From Syncephalis fuscata (taxonomy: Eukaryota > Zoopagomycota > Zoopagomycetes > Zoopagales > Piptocephalidaceae), in the NCBI GenBank assembly GCA_025786725.1, contig JAHLTZ010000005.1, forward strand, positions 744,001-808,000: DNA of 64,000 nt, given 5' to 3'. Shown in pieces: positions 55,401-64,000 of the stretch. A program made the translations under genes and the position numbers. The notes below the pieces were generated by a model that worked only from the letters and a program-made list of their open reading frames with translations, searched no databases and was not told the DNA's origin. The stretch's first letter is position 1. Every line of letters starts with the position of its first letter.

Positions 55401-55711
55401 AAACCCGTCGATATGTAACTACGCGTGAATTGTATGAGGCATTTGGTGAAGACGATGATGATGATGATGAAAATGATAGTAATAGTCAGCATGAAGAAGA
55501 TGAGGAAGAGGATAATGAAGAGGGTAAACGTATGCTTAATACTAAATCCATAGAATCTACATTGCCTATAACATCATCGATAGCCAGAACAACCCTTAAT
55601 TCATCTATTACTACACCAACACGGGCACGTACAGGAGAATTAATGTATGAAAATGAATTACTGTCTGAAGATGATGATGATCCAAATAATCATCCATCCA
55701 CGACTCATTGA
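52484..55711 (+). CDS. KEX2: Kexin-type subtilisin protease (prohormone-processing)
   Basis: Late-Golgi serine endoprotease that cuts secreted precursors after KR/RR. Five or six exons. Order: N-terminal helix LLGLVFAGIILVVLLGYMTV at about residues 42-61; a long prodomain of about 260 residues with its own basic sites, ending KRHRRGVV, the likely self-cleavage site. The S8 catalytic domain has ALVDDGIDF (catalytic Asp), DVHGTRCAGE (His), SCSWGPPDDG (Asp in place of Asn for the oxyanion hole, as in kexins), FASGNGG and GQHGGTSAAAPLVAG (Ser). Then the P-domain (ITVTVNIEHDRRGDLEVFLI), an S/T/N-rich stalk, a transmembrane helix (IGYAAFGVVLALSIAGLAYW) and an acidic cytosolic tail with D/E runs. 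The prodomain is longer than in yeast Kex2 and the first helix is set unusually far from the N-terminus. The RR sites in the two micro-exon peptides of this window are candidate substrates. Confidence 0.94.
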
Positions 55712-55920
55712 TCCTATTCAATTGACATCTATTAATTGCCTCTATTCAGTCATTCATTATCTATTCATTCTATGCATACTGAAATACATACATACATACA
55801 TAAATATATATATCCACACACACTATCTACACATATATCTCTATATAATACTTTTGAATAAAATGAATCGTATTTGTAGTTTATGAATGATCGATGCACC
55901 ATAATAAAGAAGTATTTTCA

Positions 55921-58026
<2,106 letters not shown>

Positions 58027-61000
58027 ATGAATGTGCTCTTTATTAGAGTCGCCAAGTCGACTGAACGACAAGAAGGCGAAGCATTATTGCAACGGACACT
58101 TACGGCGTATCGACGCGAAATGTCCGAGCAATACACGTCTAATGACTGGGCTCGACTCATTGAAGCACTACTTGTATCAGTGGAGCTTGAACGCGCCGCT
58201 TTAATTGCCAAAACACGAACTGCAGCTGGTCAGGCACGATTGGAAACGCGACTTTCTCGACTAGCCCGTGATCTGTGTAGTGTATTGGATATAGGTCACT
58301 CACAATTAACACCGCGTATTGTACGTGCTATTTGGGAGAACGCCCTTGGTGTATTGCCACTACGCGAAGATGAACTATGTAAACCACTACTACTCGACTA
58401 TGCCCGTATACTTAAATGTCTATTATGCCAACCTGTTTATCGTAATCGTATTGTATCGCCTGATTGGGAACAATTAGTAGAGATTTGTCGATGTGGATTA
58501 AATCATATTTGTCAACGTGTAGAGAAACATCAAAGTCAGTCACCAGAACAGCGTAAGTCATTAATGATAGCTATCATAATTAGTGCATTAATATATTTAT
58601 TGATTAGGGGCTATGGAAAGTGAATTGGCCCAATTACTATGTGTGTTATTATCGGTAGAGACTGTTTCATTGGTAGAACATACTACGGCGCTACTTGATC
58701 TTTTATTGGATTACTTTAAGCATAGAGATACTGAAACAAGTGGACGTGCTTATATGTTGGCGGCTACAAATCATCTACTTTATGAAATTGGTATTAATAA
58801 GCTGGAAGAAGTACAGCAATTTACACGTACGGTATTTCCATTTATTGCTGCTGGATGGGATACAAAAGATTTAACTGTACGAAGACTTGTATTTCAATTT
58901 ATGCAATGCCACTTTATTGATTTACATTCATTCATGGAAACAATATCTTGTATTGAAGAAGAAAAAGAAGAGGATAATGAAGATACTGATGAAGAGGAAC
59001 GGCATAAATCTCCTATGAATAATTCAATCAAATCGGTTAAATCGTTATTATATACACAACAATTATCTTATTATGATTATTTAGTTACTGAACTATCATC
59101 GATGCGTTTATTTATGCCATTACGTATTGAACATATACACTTTTATAGTGGACATCCTTATAATTCAGTATTTAGTGATAATAATAATAATAATAATGAC
59201 GATGAGAAATTACAACTATTTACTCAACCAATGATAATAGCTTCATCTTTATTAATGGAAGATAGATCGATGGTTACTAGTTGGTCAACATTAGTATTAA
59301 CAGCACATATATTCCTTTCAGTGGGTATTCAACAACAGCAACAACAACAACAACAAGAAGAAGAAGAACCACAGAAAGAGGAACAAGAATTAGAACCATC
59401 AAATAGCGGTAATTCAAGTAAAAAAACTAAATTATCGCAAAGAAACGAACGACCTGTAAAGAAAAGTCGTTTTACAGACTTTGTTGAATTATTTCTTATT
59501 GAATTACAACGACCTTATTCTTTTACTACTGAAATACATACACAAAGTTATCATCAATTATTGTTTTTTATACTACAGGATACACAACGGGCGCGTTATT
59601 ACTTTCAACCAAAACATTATCCAATACTTTTACGTCATTATTTGATCGTATTGAAATAGGTCGACCTGAATTACAAGCATGGGCATTTGCTTGTATAGCT
59701 GCTCTTATTCGACTAGCCTCAATAGAGCAACTTGATGAACTGTCTCGCTATCTACTAGATGACTATTATCTTGATCGATTTATTACAGAAATTAGTACTA
59801 AATTAAATAGTGCCCATGTCTCTGTGCGTACCTCACATTTACTACTAGTGAGTGTGGCGTATCAATGGCCATTACCACGTACTATAGGGTCAGTGTCAAC
59901 ATTAATAGAGGAGAAGCCATGTATTACATTAGATACACTCCTTTCTATGACCAATACATTTACAACACCTATTGCTTTGGAATTACTGGTACAAGTGGGT
60001 CTATTATCATTTACATCTACATCTACATCTACATCTACCGCATCTAATGATTTACATGTCAATCGATCCAGTTTAATTGAAGCATTTTATGAACAATGGC
60101 AATTACAATTATCTAATCAATCTAATGGTACAGAAGTAGTAAACGAAGTATGGTCATTAGATACACTGCAATGGTTACGCTACTTCTTTCCAATGTTGAC
60201 TCGCACAAAACCGGGTTTGTTAAAACGACCTTGTTTATCATTAACAGCAACTATGTTATCAGAAGAAGTTATCTATGCTCTACGATCCATCACATTACAA
60301 CGTTATACTAATGGATTAAAGAGTCGACCATTACTATTAGCTAGTAATACAAATAAGCATGCATCGGATAAAGAACATAGTATAGAAGGCGTGACTCAAT
60401 TATCTAATCTATGTCTACGACTTGTTCAACTAGTCGATAGTAATAGTAGTAATAATAGTAATAACAATCAAGTTAAACAACATTTAACTATGTATATTTA
60501 TACATTAACAGTCATTAGTTTTATAGCAATATCTATTATTGATGATCCAGTAATGACGCCAGTATTCTTTTCTGATGAACTAGTTAATTCAGTAGAAGGA
60601 CTGGTTAAATCGATACAACAAATACCTAATGAAGTAATTGGATCAATTGATGTATTGGTATTGATAGATCAACTAATTAGACTTGATACACGTCAGCCCT
60701 ATTTAATTAATCCGTCGAATATTAATGTAAAAGATTATAAATTGGCCCATCAACTATCTCAGGTGTGGCATCGCTTTGCCATATTGCCATTGCTTCAGTC
60801 ATGGATTGATCAATGGTCACCTATTATATCTGATATTATTAATGATGATGATGCATTAATAGCCACTAAACAAGAATCACCATCAATGACTACCACCACT
60901 ACGGTCATGGCTCATTTAGACGACAATAATAGTATTAATATGAATATTAATAATAACGATACTATGGTATTAGATGAATTTGCCGATTATGATACTATTC

Positions 61001-64000
61001 ATTTATGGACACGACGTGAACATGTACAATCTAATCGGCTATTTTTAAACTTTTACCGTTTACCAATTCTATCCAATCGATCAACACTGTCATCATTACC
61101 TGCGTCTAATCAGCGTGTGATACGGGCCAAACAAGCTATCATGTCCACTTTAATAGCTGATCTATTAATTATTCTAGTTGAATTGGACGACCCAACTACT
61201 TACTGGTCAAGATTAACAAATCGTTTACTTCATTATAATACACTCCATCTATTAAATGATCCTTATATTCAATTGTCATCTACATCGGTGATAGAAGAGT
61301 TGCTATCAACCTATCAAACATTACTTGAGAATCGACAAACTGAAAAGGATCGAGATGCGCTAATTACGGTGTTACGTGGATTTAGTGGTGTATTGCAGTT
61401 AATTCAACAAAATAGACAACTGGAATTAACACCAACACTATTTGATCGTATCAAAGTGGTCGTTGGATGGTTTGATAAATTAAACGGTAAACGTGTACTG
61501 CCATGGCGTGTACGCATTGAATATTATCGATTAGTGGCCACTTTATGGTCTATAGCAGATGTCACTAAAGATGTAACCGCATCTTCAGCTTTATTTATTA
61601 ATTTACTAGGATCGATTGATGATGGAGAATTCTTAATTCGCATAGCCTCTACTCATATATTCACCCAGGCCATTACTATTCATTCTGGTGGATTATCATC
61701 AACCAAATTTGAAATGATATTACATCGACTTAATGTACTTGATCATACTGTATCATCGACTATTTCACGACTATCTATGCTTGCCCATTTAATCATATTG
61801 ATCCAGGTCGATTTGGCGATACGTTATTACCTGAATTATTTAGATTTAAATTGATGTATCCACCATTAATGAATTACTTGAAACGACTACTTTATACGAT
61901 TGCCCATTCATTAGACTACGATACTTGTGAATCATTGTTATGGGCTTATCGACGGCCGATCATTGTTACGGCTATTCATGAGGATCGATTATGGCAATTG
62001 CCTATTCAGCTATTTGGTACGGAAACCATGGAAAAGTTTTGTGAAAAGCTTCAAGTATTACTGGCCTCTTGTTTAATGGCTTCTATGACTGTTCAGTCCA
62101 CCTCTATTGCCGAACATCATTTAATACAACTGGCTCAACATTTGCATATTCAATTAGATGCACTATTAATGAATCATTATGCCGCTATTGTAGCCGTTAT
62201 TCTGCCCATGTACTTCACCGATCGCCGTCAAGATGCTGATTATGTTGTTAAACAATTTCTACGCCAACGATTAGGCGCTAATCGATTTGATCGTTTAATG
62301 TCACAACAAATTGCTGGTGTACTTGGCCAATTACTGGCCCTTACCTCCAATCCAGATCATATTCATTTATTGGAACGATTAACGTCGCAACAAGTCACCC
62401 AGGAACGGCTAGCGCGTATTATAGTTAAACCACCCATCAGTAGTGATGCTACTACTGCTACAACTACTACAACTACGACGACAGTCATATCTACGCTTTA
62501 TTATTCAGTTGAAGTGATATTACAAGCAGTTGAATATCTAGCCCATATGTTTAATGAAGGAACATTGGGCGAATTTCTTAAACCGTTAAGACTATCGTTT
62601 ATATTCCATAGTTTATTTGAAAATATTGAAAAGTTAAAGAATATTGAAGAACAACGCCGTCTATTTAATATTTTTGTTTAATCACTGCCATGAGTAATAT
62701 GAATGATGGCACTAATAGCTATCTATTACGTATGCTTATGTATAGAACAGCTAAACTATTAGGATCAACAGCCCATCTAGTTAATACGACAAATCGATTA
62801 CTACTCTATTTAGGCGAGATGGTTATTGAACCTATTAAGACATCACTATCAGGCAACGTTAGCGATATTCTATTTCTATTTGAACAAATTATTCCAGAGA
62901 TGATTTCAGTTGCCATGTCCAATCCATTGGGTGAATCGATTAATACATCATGTTATGGCAAGTCATTCGACAATTAACAAGTACATCAACAGAAGGCATA
63001 GAGGATAGTTCAGTTAAACAATCCATTGATCGTATTATAGTATTAGTGACTTGGGTAGAGAGGTCGTCTAATACATCAACTATCGATCCATTAACACCAA
63101 GTGAATCGGCTTTACTTTATAAACGTTCATATTTAAAGTTACGGGGACCAATTCAACAACAATATATTACAGGGTTACGACAAACAATAACCACTGATTT
63201 ATCATCTCATACCAATACGTCTAAACCGCTTAACTTTCTCGTTACTTCGTTAAAGACAGCAACGGATATTAAGGCCAAAAGTAATATACTTTACTGTCTA
63301 GGTGAATTAAGTGCCTATTTTGATCGTAATCAATACAACGATACACTTAAATCCACCCAGAATATTAAAAGAAAGTCTACTGATGGTGTCGTTGAAGCAG
63401 CTCGTCGATATGGTGTTGATATGGTAATACGTCTGCTATTTGATGATGAAACAATTGTTAGTGGATTTGCCGCCCATATTCTAATGCGTATATTTGCCAC
63501 TGAAGAGGGCGGCACTATATTCCGTGGGTTAGACGATGAATCACGTCATCTATTATCTATATTCTCTAGTGCACATCAACCATCATCAGATAGTATAAAA
63601 GGCATTTCATTAACGGATAAAGTATGGCGTAGTCATACAGATAACTTTGACCAATGGATTCGTACTGCCACTTGTACTATAATCGATGCAATAGGCGATC
63701 CTGTACTACGTCATATGGTTAAACTGTTAGATTATCGGCCACGTCTTGGTGTTGATCTATTGCCTAATATGGTCCACTTGCTACTCTATAGACATGCCAC
63801 ACGACATCCTACTTGTCAGCATAGCGATGAACATTGTCCACGCTATCAATTATCAATAGCATCGAATGAATGGCTGAAACAAATGGTTATGGAACATTCA
63901 ACAGCAACTTCAGTATTGTCATTAAATCAGCAGTTAATTACAGATACTATACTATCCATTATTGCTTATTTAAGAGGTCAAATGAAACCATCTGAAGCAA
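58027..64000 (+). CDS. TEL1: Tel1/ATM-type PIKK, N-terminal part (runs off the right edge)
   Basis: DNA-damage and telomere kinase of the PI3K-related family; only the N-terminal helical-repeat part, about 1,970 residues, is in the window. The assignment rests on a TAN-like start (RVAKSTERQEGEALLQRTL), RIVRAIWENALG, the segment SLFDRIEIGRPELQAWAFAC, and LWQLPIQLFGTETMEKFC, which align with ATM/Tel1 rather than ATR in my reading. The kinase, FAT and FATC regions lie beyond 64000. One intron, 58553-58607 (55 nt, GTAAGT...GATTAG). The frame steps back a base near 59637, 61795, 62675 and 62955, each in a T run. From 62956 it is open to the edge. Low-complexity inserts: poly-Q/E (about 59325-59390), an ST repeat (60011-60040) and a T run (62450-62480). 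The upstream ATG at 58014 is out of frame. Confidence 0.85.

Overview
The window is nuclear DNA of an AT-rich eukaryote, most likely an early-diverging fungus. The evidence is fungal-type genes (PTR2 peptide transporter, Kex2 protease, alpha-arrestin with PY motifs, Tel1), short GT-AG introns of about 45-75 nt with TACTGAC/CTAAC-like branch sites, and intergenic DNA full of small repeats. The phylum is inference; no rRNA or other marker is present. I saw no tRNA, rRNA, CRISPR or bacterial feature.

Layout. 1-3.4 kb: no convincing gene. 3.4-12 kb: PTR2 transporter (+), a foldback element, a SAM methyltransferase (-), a small spliced ORF (-), a UDP-glycosyltransferase (+). 12-20.7 kb: repeat-rich accessory DNA holding a secreted-peptide gene at 15.1-17.9 kb (-). 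20.8-28.6 kb: wax ester synthase/DGAT-like acyltransferase (-), alpha-arrestin (+), choline/ethanolamine phosphotransferase (-). 29.3-32.3 kb: an orphan seven-helix receptor-like protein (+) and a secreted protein-kinase-like protein (+). 33.2-36.9 kb: Vps34 PI3-kinase (-). 38.5-43.3 kb: CCT1/TCP-1 alpha (+) and a SUT/GPH-type sugar transporter (-). 44.2-47.7 kb: a second short secreted-peptide gene (-) and a second secreted kinase-like gene (+). 48.3-57 kb: CLC chloride channel (+), Kex2 (+), proteasome alpha5 (-). 58 kb to the right edge: the N-terminal part of Tel1/ATM (+), cut by the window.

The main discovery is at 15.1-17.9 kb. What looks like an AT-rich minisatellite (about 33 units of about 80 bp) reads on the minus strand as AG-NNN-GTAAGT again and again: each unit is an intron, and 3 nt (three times 6 nt) lie between consecutive introns. 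An upstream exon encodes a signal peptide and a dibasic RR site. Joining the 33 micro-exons in phase 1 gives an open frame of 37 more codons with six cysteines, ending at TAA in the last exon. This is a 69-aa secreted cysteine-rich prepropeptide in which nearly every codon is separated from the next by an intron. A paralogous first exon at 45.08 kb is followed by a shorter, partly degraded series of the same kind. The Kex2 protease in the same window could process both at their RR sites. Micro-exons of 14 and 21 nt in the sugar transporter show that very short exons occur in an ordinary gene here too.

A caution for every gene: about half of the coding regions are broken by frameshifts that all have the same sign (one base missing) and mostly sit in short homopolymers. 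This points to deletion errors in the assembly, not to pseudogenes. Coordinates below span the whole inferred gene, introns and such breaks included.
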